This document shows, piece by piece, positions 27,296 to 35,398 of a DNA stretch of 53,518 nucleotides (position 1 is the stretch's first letter; each line of letters begins with the position of its first letter). The translations under genes and the position numbers were made by a program. The stretch is from Betaproteobacteria bacterium (GTDB taxonomy: Bacteria; Pseudomonadota; Gammaproteobacteria; Burkholderiales; Burkholderiaceae_C). The stretch covers positions 1 through 53,518 of the forward strand of contig VGHB01000017.1 of assembly GCA_016868355.1 (NCBI GenBank), read 5' to 3'. The notes under the pieces are model-generated. The model was not told where the DNA came from. It searched no databases and saw only the letters and a program-made list of their open reading frames with translations.

Positions 27296-28526
27296 GCGGC
27301 CCAGTTTAGACAATCTGCCACGTAAGCCGAGCACGGGCATTGACGTATTGGTGATCGGTGGCGGGGTGTTGGGTGCGGCCACGGCCTGTTTCTTGGCGCG
27401 AGACCATGGCTGCACGGTCACTGTGCTTGAGCGTGACCGGCTGTACACGCGCGCCTCGAGTGCCTTATCGGCCAGCTCCATACGCCAGCAGTTCAGTACG
27501 GCGCCCAATATTGCCCTTTCGGCTTGGAGCATGGGATTCTTGCGTCGGGTCCAGTCAGAGCTGGCCGTTGATGGCCAACCCCCCTTGGACATCGGCTTGG
27601 TGGAGGCCGGCTACCTGTACCTGGCCACGGCGCAGGGCAGGACGAGCATGGCCAACCATCATGCGTTGCAGCAAAGCGCTGGCGCCGACGTGGCGTTGCT
27701 GCAACCGGATGAAATCAAGGAGAGGTTTCCCTGGTTGCAGGTGCAGGACTTGGCGCTTGCCAGCCTGGGGCTGAGCGGTGAAGGGTGGTTTGACGGCCCG
27801 GGGCTGCACCAAGGATTCATCCGCAAGGCCCAGGCCTGCGGCGTGCGTTTTCTTCAGGCCCAAGCCCTCGACTTTGATCAGAGCTCGTCGCACGAGGTGC
27901 AGGCGGTGCTCACAGCCTGCGGTCAACGCTACCCTTGCGGCGCGGTGGTACTTGCCGCAGGCGCTTGGACAGCGCCCTTGGCTGCTCGGCTTCAATGCTA
28001 TTTGCCGGTGGTACCCAAGAAGCGCGATGTGTTTGTACTGGATTCCCCAGCGGCCCCCTTGCCCGGCTGTCCGCTGGTGATTGACCCTTCCGGTGTGTGG
28101 TTCAGGCCCGAAGGATCAGGCTTCCTGGCTGGTGCGCCTCCTCGGTCCGAAGCCGATGGTGGCCCGGGTGACCCGGACGAAGCGCCCCTGGACTGGGTCG
28201 ACCATGCCTTGTTTGATGAGGTGATCTGGCCCACGCTTGCATCCCGGGTGCCGGCCTTCGAAGCCATGAGGGTTCGATCGGCCTGGGCCGGCTACTATGA
28301 GATGAACACCTTTGACCAGAACGGCTTGGTCGGGCGATTGCCTAGTTGGAGCAATGTGTACACGGCTTGCGGCTTTTCTGGTCATGGCATGCAACAGGCT
28401 CCGGCGGTTGCCTGCGCTTTGGCCGCCAGTATCAGCCAAGCCCCGGCTGGCACCCCCGACATTCAAGCCTTTGATCCGCTTCGGGTGGTCTTGAATCAGC
28501 CCCTGCTGGAGCGCAACGTCATTTAG
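27294..28526 (+). CDS. FAD-dependent oxidoreductase, DAO/FOXRED1-like
   Basis: A 410-residue flavoprotein of the D-amino-acid oxidase/DadA superfamily. The FAD-binding beta-alpha-beta is DVLVIGGGVLGAATACFLA at residues ~17-36, a conserved ASSALSASSIRQQFS flavin-contact loop follows, and the C-terminal flavin motif is YTACGFSGHGMQQAPAVACALA. Likely substrates are amino acids, sarcosine-type amines or hydroxy acids, with electrons passed to O2 or the quinone pool. It is divergent from the OCD-like gene, sharing CATG at the two starts; a joint imino/amino-acid function is reasonable but unproven. It ends overlapping the stop of the cysteine hydrolase gene by 4 bases. Confidence 0.87.
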   Translation: MRPSLDNLPRKPSTGIDVLVIGGGVLGAATACFLARDHGCTVTVLERDRLYTRASSALSASSIRQQFSTAPNIALSAWSMGFLRRVQSELAVDGQPPLDIGLVEAGYLYLATAQGRTSMANHHALQQSAGADVALLQPDEIKERFPWLQVQDLALASLGLSGEGWFDGPGLHQGFIRKAQACGVRFLQAQALDFDQSSSHEVQAVLTACGQRYPCGAVVLAAGAWTAPLAARLQCYLPVVPKKRDVFVLDSPAAPLPGCPLVIDPSGVWFRPEGSGFLAGAPPRSEADGGPGDPDEAPLDWVDHALFDEVIWPTLASRVPAFEAMRVRSAWAGYYEMNTFDQNGLVGRLPSWSNVYTACGFSGHGMQQAPAVACALAASISQAPAGTPDIQAFDPLRVVLNQPLLERNVI

Positions 28527-28957
28527 TGTGCGGCCGCTGCATGGTCACCAGCGCGGCGTGAACCGCAGGCATTGCCCACGACCCAAACCCGCGGGCCCGC
28601 ACGCGATACGCCCAGTGCGGTCTGCAGCAAGCACACATGGGCCTCGCAGCCCGCAAGCACCACCTGGTCCAAAGCCGGATTCGCTTCATTCAAGGCAGCC
28701 AACAGCCCATCTTCGAAAGCGTCGAAGTGGGTCTTGGGCAGTGTCTCAGAACACAACGCCTTGAGCTCCACCGGGTTGGGCCCCAGCCGCGCCGGGTTCT
28801 GTTCGGTGCCCGGCACGGGAATATTCAAGATTTGTGCGGTATCTGCTAGCGACGCCCCTGGCTGCACTACTGCTGCGCCCTCGTGGATCACCGGCATCAG
28901 GCGCTCTTGGTAGTCCACCAATACCAGTGCTCTGCTTCGGGAATTCAGGGTATCCAT
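28523..28957 (-). CDS. Isochorismatase-family cysteine hydrolase, C-terminally truncated
   Basis: A 144-residue remnant or short form of an isochorismatase/nicotinamidase-type hydrolase. Catalytic residues are present: D15 in LVLVDYQERLMP, K75 in LPKTHFDAF and C109 in GCEAHVCLLQTA. Family members run 180-200 residues; this one ends at NACGSRRAGDHAAAAH, just where the last strand and helix (normally ~40 more residues) should begin. No continuation is seen in any frame past the stop at 28523. The missing part coincides with the end of the convergent FAD gene, suggesting a deletion or rearrangement joined them. It may still fold weakly or may be inactive. Confidence 0.75.
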   Translation of the reverse strand: MDTLNSRSRALVLVDYQERLMPVIHEGAAVVQPGASLADTAQILNIPVPGTEQNPARLGPNPVELKALCSETLPKTHFDAFEDGLLAALNEANPALDQVVLAGCEAHVCLLQTALGVSRAGPRVWVVGNACGSRRAGDHAAAAH

Positions 28958-29037
28958 TGGGCGCTTTAGCCGGGAAAATGGACCGATTCTTCATTGTCCG
29001 CGCGCCAGCCCCTTGTCCACTCGCAAAAGGCCCGATC

Positions 29038-30660
29038 ATGAACAGCCCCGTTGACCCCGGTGTCCAGCCACAAGCCACGAGTTACCGGGTGAATCTGATG
29101 GACGGCCAGGCCTACCGTGAATCGCTGCGAAGGCTCAAGCCGCGCGTGTACGTGGACGGACGGGGGGTGGCCAGCGTGGCCGACGAGCCCGCGCTGCGGC
29201 CGGGCGTCAATGCCTTGGCCTACACCTACGACGCGGCACTCAAGTCTGACTGGGCGCCCTTAGCCTTGGCCACCCAAACCCATCGAGGCCGCCAGGTCAG
29301 CCGTATGCTGCACCTCAACGAATCCAGCGCAGACCTGCTCAACAAGCTCGAGTACGTGCGGCTGCTTTGCCAAGAAACGGGCTGTGCGCAGCGCTACCTG
29401 GCACAGGATGCGCTCAACGGCTTGGCTCAGGCGGTCGCTGCGATCGACGATGCGCGAGGCACGAGGGAGCATCGCGACCGCTTCCAAGCTTATCTGGCTC
29501 ATGTGCAGGATGCTGATTTGTCGTTGGGTGTGGCCATGACGGACGCCAAGGGCCAGCGCAGTCGAAAGCCGCACCAACAGGCCAATCCAGATACGTATGT
29601 GCACACGGTCGAGCGCAATGCAAAAGGGATTGTCATCAGCGGCACCAAGGCTATCGTGACCGGCGCGCCCTACATGCATGAGCTGCTGGTCATGCCCAGT
29701 CGCAACATGGGCCAGGCCGATGCAGACTTTGCCGTGTGTTGCGCAGTACCCATCGACGCCGATGGCCTGACCATCGTCTCCCGCCCGGCAGGTCGGCCGG
29801 GTGAGAAGCTCGAGCATGGGCAGGCGTTGTTTTCCGCCAAGTACGGACAGGCCACGGCGGTGTGCGTCTTTGACCGGGTTTTCGTGCCTTGGGACCGGGT
29901 GTTCTTTGTCGATGAATGGGAACACAGCTCGGTGCTGACCTACAGCTACGCCACCCACCATCGGCACACCTGCATCGCCGCGCGCGCGGGCTTTGGCGAC
30001 CTGCTCATCGGTGCTGGCGCCCTGATGACCGAGGCCAATGGGCTGGATGTGGACAGCACGCACTCGCTGCGCGAACCCATGGTGGAGCTGATCAAGATCA
30101 CCGAGGGCTTTTACGCCTGCGGCGTCGCCGCCAGCGTCTATGCCGCGTGTGACGAGCGCAGTGGTGTCTTCATGCCCGATGCGGTCTTCAGCAACATTGG
30201 AAAGCTGTTGTTGGCCACCCAGATCTACGACATGCACCGCTTGGCCCATGAGGTTTCCGGCGGCTTGATCGTGACCTTGCCGGGCCCTGATGAAGACCAC
30301 AACCCGGCCACTGCGGCGCGCCTTTCTGAGGTGCTGCAGGCCAGTCCGAATGTGCCCTATGACAAGCGCATTCAAACCGCACGATTCATTGAAGACCTGA
30401 CCGCTTCCTACCAGGGGGGGTGGTACTCTGTGATCAGCTTGCACGGGGGTGGCTCACCGGCAGCCATGAAGCAAGAGATTTGGCGAAACTACCCCGTGGG
30501 CAGCAAGGTGGAGCTGGTGGAAAGACTGCTGGAGCGGGGTGTGGTGCACGACCCGTCTCGGGCGATCACACAAAACCGGCAACCCGGCCGCTGTTGCGAT
30601 CAGGGTTGCAGCACCCCGGGACAGCCAGTGATGGTGCCGCTGCCAAAGCCGATGACTTGA
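29038..30660 (+). CDS. HpaB-family flavoprotein (4-hydroxyphenylacetate 3-hydroxylase/4-hydroxybutyryl-CoA dehydratase fold)
   Basis: A 540-residue protein of the acyl-CoA-dehydrogenase-like HpaB/AbfD fold. Seen: YRESLRRLKPRVYVDG at the start, AMTDAKGQRSRKPHQQANPDTYVHTVERNAKGIVISGTKAIVTGAP in the flavin domain, and VFVPWDRVFF. Full-length HpaB ends near the GGGSPAAMKQEIWRNYP block. This protein adds ~50 residues with a CC-x-x-GC cluster near the C-terminus (RCCDQGCSTPG). AbfD's [4Fe-4S] ligands do not align cleanly: the second half has HHRHTC but lacks the Cys 7 residues after the His. Aromatic hydroxylation by FADH2 is therefore favoured over dehydration. ATG 29038 is used because the upstream frame is antisense to the cysteine hydrolase. 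No reductase (HpaC) is seen nearby. Confidence 0.82.
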   Translation: MNSPVDPGVQPQATSYRVNLMDGQAYRESLRRLKPRVYVDGRGVASVADEPALRPGVNALAYTYDAALKSDWAPLALATQTHRGRQVSRMLHLNESSADLLNKLEYVRLLCQETGCAQRYLAQDALNGLAQAVAAIDDARGTREHRDRFQAYLAHVQDADLSLGVAMTDAKGQRSRKPHQQANPDTYVHTVERNAKGIVISGTKAIVTGAPYMHELLVMPSRNMGQADADFAVCCAVPIDADGLTIVSRPAGRPGEKLEHGQALFSAKYGQATAVCVFDRVFVPWDRVFFVDEWEHSSVLTYSYATHHRHTCIAARAGFGDLLIGAGALMTEANGLDVDSTHSLREPMVELIKITEGFYACGVAASVYAACDERSGVFMPDAVFSNIGKLLLATQIYDMHRLAHEVSGGLIVTLPGPDEDHNPATAARLSEVLQASPNVPYDKRIQTARFIEDLTASYQGGWYSVISLHGGGSPAAMKQEIWRNYPVGSKVELVERLLERGVVHDPSRAITQNRQPGRCCDQGCSTPGQPVMVPLPKPMT

Positions 30661-30675
30661 GCCGGCGTGCTGGAC

Positions 30676-32061
30676 CTACTCCCGCACAAAGCGCATCCGC
30701 TGCCCACCCTGCGTCAGCACCAAGGCGGGGGCCTCACCTGCATCATCCTCAAAGGCGACCTCCAGCGCGGCCACGCGGGCAAAAAAGCGCCGAGACGCCA
30801 GCGCAAAGAGTTCAAACTCCCCTTGGCCTGTGGCCTGTGCGAACAGCTGCCCGTCCCGAGGCCGTATGGTCAACTTGAAGCGAGGGTTCAGCGCATAGAC
30901 GCCGCCCAGCGGCGCCAGTTCACTGGCCGGCAGACGGATCGCTTCGCGCTGCATCTGGCGCCTTTGTGCAGCCACCTGGCGCGGCGGCACGCTGGGCTCC
31001 AGCAGGTGTAGTGCCAGATCCGTTACAGCAACGAAGGCATTGGCCATGACCAGCCCCGCCCGCCGTTGGTCGAGGTCGAGGAACAAGGAGCTTGAGAAAC
31101 CAGTGGTTCCTCCATCGTGGTTGGCCAGGCGGCGGCCGTTGAGTCTGCCCAGGATCCAGCCCAAGCCCATCGGATTGGACTCACTGCTACCTTCAGCGTG
31201 GCGGCGCAGGGTCAGCTCGAATGCCGGCGCAAGCGGGGTTTCGATCAAGCCGAGCGCCGCTTGTGCGTATCGGGCCACGCTGCGGGCCGAACCCACGAGT
31301 GCGCCAGCGCCGGCCATCGTGTCGAAGGTCCAGCGCGGCACGGCTTGGCCTTGGGCATCATGGCCCGAGAGCAGCCCAGTGGGCGCATCGCCGGGCGACG
31401 CCACGCGCAAGTCGTTTAGACCCAGCGGCTGCAACACCCGCTCTTGCAACAACGCAGCGTACGGCTTGCCGGCGCGAAGCCCCAGCGCGTAGCCCAGAAG
31501 GCCAAAACCCAAATTGCTGTATTCCCATCTCGCCTGGCGCGGCACCGGTGGCTGCCAGGACTCCAAGAACGCCTGCAAGAGAGGCCCGTTGTAGTCGGCG
31601 TAAGGGTCTGCAGCCAGACGCGGCTGCATATTGCTGGCCAAGCGCGGCAGTCCGCTGCGATGGGTGGCCAGGTCCAGCCATTGCAGGGGCTGTCCCAGGC
31701 TGTCGCGCAAGCGCTGACCCAGCACGCTTTCGACCGGATCGGTCAGCGCAAGGTCCTTGCGTTGCACCGCATCGGCCAACAGCAAGGCGGTGAAGGTCTT
31801 GGTGATGGAGCCCAGCTCAAACAAATCACTTTCCGGGTTAGGTGCTCGGGCATCGGACGCCGAACGCCGGCCAGCCGAGAGCAACTGCACACCCTGTGCG
31901 CCGACCACAGCGGCCGCCAGGCCGCGGCCCTCGGCAGCGGCCCGCTCCCGGAGCGTGTCGGCTAAACCAGCGGCCGTGCCAACGCTGGCCCACACCGCTT
32001 GGGTGCCCACGGGCACCACAGTCAGTGCCGTTGCTTGGGTGAAAGAACGTCTTTGCATCAT
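30676..32061 (-). CDS. Serine hydrolase, class C beta-lactamase family
   Basis: A 461-residue penicillin-binding-type serine hydrolase. The nucleophile SxxK is SITK in FELGSITKTFTALLLADA, the second motif is YSN in WEYSNLGFGLLGYALG and the third is HDGGTTG in place of KTG. The N-terminus MQRRSFTQATALTVVPVGTQAVWA is a signal-like leader, so the enzyme is likely periplasmic. The last ~100 residues form a separate beta-rich domain (LPASELAPLGGVYALNPRFKLTIRP) found in esterase/peptidase relatives. Roles could be esterase, D-peptidase or beta-lactamase; class C activity cannot be claimed. It converges on the HpaB-like gene. Confidence 0.87.
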   Translation of the reverse strand: MMQRRSFTQATALTVVPVGTQAVWASVGTAAGLADTLRERAAAEGRGLAAAVVGAQGVQLLSAGRRSASDARAPNPESDLFELGSITKTFTALLLADAVQRKDLALTDPVESVLGQRLRDSLGQPLQWLDLATHRSGLPRLASNMQPRLAADPYADYNGPLLQAFLESWQPPVPRQARWEYSNLGFGLLGYALGLRAGKPYAALLQERVLQPLGLNDLRVASPGDAPTGLLSGHDAQGQAVPRWTFDTMAGAGALVGSARSVARYAQAALGLIETPLAPAFELTLRRHAEGSSESNPMGLGWILGRLNGRRLANHDGGTTGFSSSLFLDLDQRRAGLVMANAFVAVTDLALHLLEPSVPPRQVAAQRRQMQREAIRLPASELAPLGGVYALNPRFKLTIRPRDGQLFAQATGQGEFELFALASRRFFARVAALEVAFEDDAGEAPALVLTQGGQRMRFVRE

Positions 32062-32131
32062 GGGCAGAGAGTTTGCCAAAGTCTCCGTCAAGCCCGTTGC
32101 CCAGGGGAGGGGCTGCCAGCACAATCGGCCG

Positions 32132-32374
32132 ATGACCACCCTGCCCATGCTCAACCCCACCCTGCAGACGGCGCTGCTGCTGACCGCCAACCGGATCGGC
32201 TATCAGCAGGCAGGCCTGAGCGCGGCCCAGCTCAAAATCGTTCAGGAGCTGCTGACACTGTCGGTGTTTGTGCCGTTTGCTGTTTTTTACCTGCGCGAGC
32301 CGCTCAAGCTTGACTACCTATGGGCCGCCCTTTGCATGGTGGGTGCGGTGTACTTCATCTTCCGCAGCGCGTGA
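32132..32374 (+). pseudogene. DUF486 family membrane protein with internal deletion
   Basis: An 80-residue open frame that matches the beginning and the end of DUF486 (four-helix, ~115-residue inner-membrane proteins) but not the middle. The opening MTTLPMLNPTLQTALLL is the usual first helix start. It then jumps straight to ANRIGYQQAGLSAAQLKIVQELLTLSVFVPFAVFYLREPLKLDYLWAALCMVGAVYFIFR, the usual second half. About 35-40 residues (end of helix 1 through helix 2) appear to be missing in frame. The reading frame is intact, so a shortened protein could be made, but the fold is likely broken. Comparison is from memory of the family. Confidence 0.65.
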
Positions 32375-32444
32375 GAACGGGTGCTTGTGAGAGCCTTGTT
32401 TGCCAAACAATTACTCGGTGTTGATCGAGGGCCGGCAGATTTCT

Positions 32445-32855
32445 ATGCTCTCAGCGCAAGAGGGCATGCACTTGAATAAGGGTTTGGCTGCGGGCATTCG
32501 AACCATCGGCTTTCGACGCTGGTACCAGCGCGAGTTGCTGTCGGGTCACGCGCACCTGGTGCTGCTGTTGTTGGCGGTGGTCGGCGTGATGGGTTGCCTG
32601 GAGGTGATGCCCACGCTTACAGCAGCGGAACGCCTGCTGTACGGCTGTTACGTTCTGGCCTGTGCCGCTATCGGCGTGTGGGCCTTGCGCCGCTACCTGT
32701 ACCTGCTCATGCGTGCTGAGGCCATCGCCAACCAGGCCAACTGTCCCCGCTGCGGTGCCTATGGACGTTTGCGACTGGCGCAGGGACCTCACAGGAGCGG
32801 CGTTACGCGGGTGCAGTGCCGAGGCTGCGCCCATGAGTGGGACATTGAGGAATAG
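32445..32855 (+). CDS. Membrane protein with C-terminal zinc ribbon
   Basis: A 136-residue protein from ATG 32445 with no family name I can give. Two hydrophobic helices (HLVLLLLAVVGVMGCLEV and LLYGCYVLACAAIGVWAL) are followed by a cytoplasmic zinc ribbon with CPRC near residue 101 and CRGC about 30 residues later, ending HEWDIEE. The ribbon probably binds Zn and could be structural or bind a partner. TTG 32400 and ATG 32466 are other possible starts; the ribosome site does not decide. It stands alone between the DUF486 remnant and a convergent DUF2721 gene. Confidence 0.65.
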   Translation: MLSAQEGMHLNKGLAAGIRTIGFRRWYQRELLSGHAHLVLLLLAVVGVMGCLEVMPTLTAAERLLYGCYVLACAAIGVWALRRYLYLLMRAEAIANQANCPRCGAYGRLRLAQGPHRSGVTRVQCRGCAHEWDIEE

Positions 32856-33003
32856 GCCTGCGATGGGCTAAAGAAACTGCGCAATGCCGTGTTTACAGGC
32901 GGCACGAAGCCGATGAACGCCGCAATTTGCAAACACGCAAGCGCTAAATGCAGCCCGGATACGCTCAAATCACGGTGTGGAAGACAGGCTTGAGGCAAGG
33001 GGA

Positions 33004-33444
33004 TCAAAAACGGGGAACTCGAACCGATCTCGTTGCCAAGTAGATCTCCTGCAAAAAGGTGCCCAGTGCGACGATCAGCGAGACCATCGATAGAAAGAAG
33101 AACAAACCCGCAGCGCCGCGTAGCCGCACCGCGAGCAGGGCCTCCAGGAAGAGCGTGGCCACGACCATACACACCATCAGCGCGGCCAGGGTCCCTGCGG
33201 CAATCGCGCGGCTGACCAACTTTCGGCGCCGCTCCAAGAACTTCAACTCTGCCCGCCCGGCGGCGCGCTCATCTTCATCCAAGCTGTCCCAGTTTTGTTC
33301 GAAGTAGCGCCCGCGGTCAATGACGCGAGCCAATCGGTTGGTCATCACGCCCAGAAGGGCCGCAATACCAGTCAGCAGGAATACGGGCGCCAGGGCCAGT
33401 TGGATGGCATGGGCGATGTCAGAGGCGTTATCGGGTGGCTGCAC
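33004..33444 (-). CDS. DUF2721 family membrane protein
   Basis: A 146-residue inner-membrane protein with the DUF2721 pattern: AIQLALAPVFLLTGIAALLGVMTNRLARVIDRGR at the start (helix followed by the conserved NRLARVxDR), a soluble charged linker with ERRRKLVSRAI, and two C-terminal helices ending FLQEIYLATRSVR. Family function is unknown. It is isolated and minus-strand, flanked by gaps of about 150 and 220 bases in which nothing further is recognised. Confidence 0.85.
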   Translation of the reverse strand: MQPPDNASDIAHAIQLALAPVFLLTGIAALLGVMTNRLARVIDRGRYFEQNWDSLDEDERAAGRAELKFLERRRKLVSRAIAAGTLAALMVCMVVATLFLEALLAVRLRGAAGLFFFLSMVSLIVALGTFLQEIYLATRSVRVPRF

Positions 33445-33663
33445 GGGGTGGGATGGAAGCGCTGTAAAGCCTCAGTATGCAACCAAGCCCCTTCGGCGCT
33501 CTTGCCTGGTGGATGCCCGCATCAATTTCAGCCCAAGCTGGCCTCAAGCGCAGCACCCCGAGCGCTTCGCAGCCAAAGCCCCCCTGGCATGGCCCCAAAG
33601 CCACCCAATACTGCTCTGACGACCAATAGTTTTCGGTCCACTTCAGACCACAAGCTTTACTGG

Positions 33664-33951
33664 CTAGGCCTCGTAGAGGGTCAACACCACGTCAGCAGCC
33701 TTTGCGCGCAGCGCAATCAAGGCTTGGTAGGCAGCCGACCCGTGCCAACCATCAGCGTCAGCCAGCGAAGCAAAGCGTATCACCACGATGTCCCCAAGTG
33801 GACACCCGCCTGACAAGGCCTTCCCCTGATGCCCGCGAAACACCACTTCGGCATTCCAGCCGGCCAGAGTGGCGGGGACCTTGGCGCGGTACTCGGTCCA
33901 CAAGGCTTCGTCTTTGACGGTGATTTGTCCGACAACATAGGCTTGCGTCAT
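33664..33951 (-). CDS. DUF1330 family protein
   Basis: A 95-residue single-domain protein with the DUF1330 (dimeric alpha+beta barrel-like) pattern: AYVVGQITVKDEALWTEYRAKVPATLAGWNAEVVFRG, then GDIVVIRFASLADADGWHGSAAYQALIALR. It is soluble and cytoplasmic. The family is widespread and uncharacterised, sometimes near oxidative metabolism genes. It is isolated on the minus strand. The 219-base gap to the DUF2721 gene holds nothing recognised. Confidence 0.85.
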   Translation of the reverse strand: MTQAYVVGQITVKDEALWTEYRAKVPATLAGWNAEVVFRGHQGKALSGGCPLGDIVVIRFASLADADGWHGSAAYQALIALRAKAADVVLTLYEA

Positions 33952-34414
33952 TTGAACTCCCTAGCTGAGCGATGGCTGCTACAGGGAAGGTGCATGTCTT
34001 GGTTCACCGGCCTCAGACCAAGGCGATATCGTCGCGCCCCAAAGCACCTGGGCAGCTGTCAGCGGCGCTCTGGAAACCTTCGGGAGTAGCTCGTCACCCA
34101 GTATCGTCGGCCGGGCGGCTGGAGTGCTCATGGATGATTCGGAACTTGCCGCCGTCGTATGCGAGTACGCGCGTGCCCCGGCCTTGAAACCTGAACGTTC
34201 TGCCGCCTTGTGAGCCCTCCGAGTTGTTGCTGCGTTGGGACAAACAGCACTGGAAGCCTCTGGTTCAACACCTTCAAGAAAACTAGCGCGAGGGCATATT
34301 GTCCTGGTGGCTTCTGCCCAGACGCTTGCAAGCGGCGCCAGCTCGACCAGCCGATAATCCGGAGTCTGCCGAAGTCATAGCCTGGCTCATCACGGGCCAG
34401 CGGTCTGGCCCCCA
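33952..34414. other. Intergenic stretch without a recognised gene
   Basis: About 460 bases between DUF1330 and the 111-residue hypothetical gene. A short frame near 34190-34287 ends in SELLLRWDKQHWKPLVQHLQEN and reads like protein but has no convincing start; it may be a gene fragment. A longer minus-strand frame over 34128-34415 lacks a coding look. No promoter, repeat or RNA was identified. Confidence 0.4.
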
Positions 34415-34750
34415 ATGCCCGAGATCTCCATGTACCTGAAGTTGCCCATCACGGTCGTCGACGAACTTGCCGATCACGAGATCCGAGCCCAGGGCGAACT
34501 TGACCTTGCCAGTGGCGATATCAGCATCGTGCGCTACGAGGATTACGACATTGCTACCCAAGGCCTGCCGGCACTTCATGAGGATTACACCTTCACCGTA
34601 GGCGTTCTTTCCAACGGTGGCCGTGAAATCGAGTTTGGCGTGCGCGTGGACCGGATGTCCGGCCGGTACAGCGTGACCCCAGACGAGCTGCTGGAGATCA
34701 AGGGTCGCGCGGCCAAATTATTCTCGCAGCCGCCCAAGCGCTCACCATAA
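34415..34750 (+). CDS. Hypothetical protein, 111 residues
   Basis: No family recognised. The frame is open from ATG 34415, with an alternative ATG at 34430 (MYLKLPITVVDELADHE). Alternating hydrophobic residues and the ending RMSGRYSVTPDELLEIKGRAAKLF suggest a small globular alpha/beta cytoplasmic protein. It is acidic in the first half and basic at the end, with no signal peptide or cysteines. It sits alone between two gene-poor stretches; codon use looks normal for the window. Confidence 0.5.
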   Translation: MPEISMYLKLPITVVDELADHEIRAQGELDLASGDISIVRYEDYDIATQGLPALHEDYTFTVGVLSNGGREIEFGVRVDRMSGRYSVTPDELLEIKGRAAKLFSQPPKRSP

Positions 34751-34804
34751 GACGCTGGCTCACAGACCACCCTTACCCCAGCCAAGTTCTGCGCCGCAAG
34801 CGCT

Positions 34805-34924
34805 TCAGGTCAACTGCTGCAAGAGGCTCAAAAAGTCTTTGGCTATCAGCGTTGCGTAGACCAAACAGCCCACAATGATTTCATTGCGGTACCTCGAAGC
34901 GAACCCCAAGACCCGGGAGCGCAT
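34805..34924 (-). CDS. Candidate 39-residue small membrane protein
   Basis: A short frame missed by usual length cut-offs. A perfect AGGAGG lies 9 bases ahead of the ATG at 34924. The product begins MRSRVLGFASRYRNE and continues with the helix IIVGCLVYATLIAKDFLSLL, ending QQLT. A basic N-terminus followed by one hydrophobic stretch fits a single-pass inner-membrane microprotein. Nothing else supports it; the rest of the 34.75-35.4 kb gap has no convincing gene. Confidence 0.4.
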   Translation of the reverse strand: MRSRVLGFASRYRNEIIVGCLVYATLIAKDFLSLLQQLT

Positions 34925-34982
34925 GAACCGGACCCTCCTGATAAACGGTGCACGGCGACGAACGTTGTTGCGCGGCCGCTAG

Positions 34983-35225
34983 GGCGGCAGTATAGGCCGT
35001 GCTGCGCAAGATGATGAGCGGCTTGCCGATGTTTTCGACGACCCCAATGTTCGGCAACCTTTCCTTTCGAAGGGTGTCGATAGCGCATTCGTACCGGTGC
35101 AGACACGCGGGAAGCCGACGGTCCGAGTGTGGGCCACCACAATGGCGCGGGACATCGCGTTTGTGCTGCCCAACTTGTGTTCAGGCTCCTGTGAGCGCCC
35201 GCCCGGCGAACCCATCCGCCCTTGA
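34983..35225 (+). other. Open frame without start codon, possible gene fragment
   Basis: A frame of 80 codons between TAG 34980 and TGA 35223 reads as protein-like (RLADVFDDPNVRQPFLSKG and TRGKPTVRVWATTMARD) but has no ATG near its beginning and no ribosome site. It could be the 3' remnant of a decayed gene. No family is recognised; the opposite strand is also open here, so coding sense is uncertain. Confidence 0.25.
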
Positions 35226-35398
35226 TTAAAACCGAATTGTTTGAATTGAATGGCAAGTGTTTGAATTTCTGTGTGGTTGCGGGTTTGCATCAGGCGCTGC
35301 CCTCGGGAAACCCCATGATCAGCACCTTGCCGCGACCCATCTGCGCTGACTAAACTTTCCAACTCGGTTCCGTTTAGTCGAACCTCCTGCTGCCATTC

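Noticed and set aside
29038-30660. 4-hydroxybutyryl-CoA dehydratase (AbfD)
   Set aside because: The fold matches, but the cluster-ligand Cys after the conserved His does not align, so only the family is claimed.
34128-34415. Minus-strand frame of 95 codons
   Set aside because: Arg/Pro-rich, no ribosome site and no protein-like pattern; it is likely a shadow.
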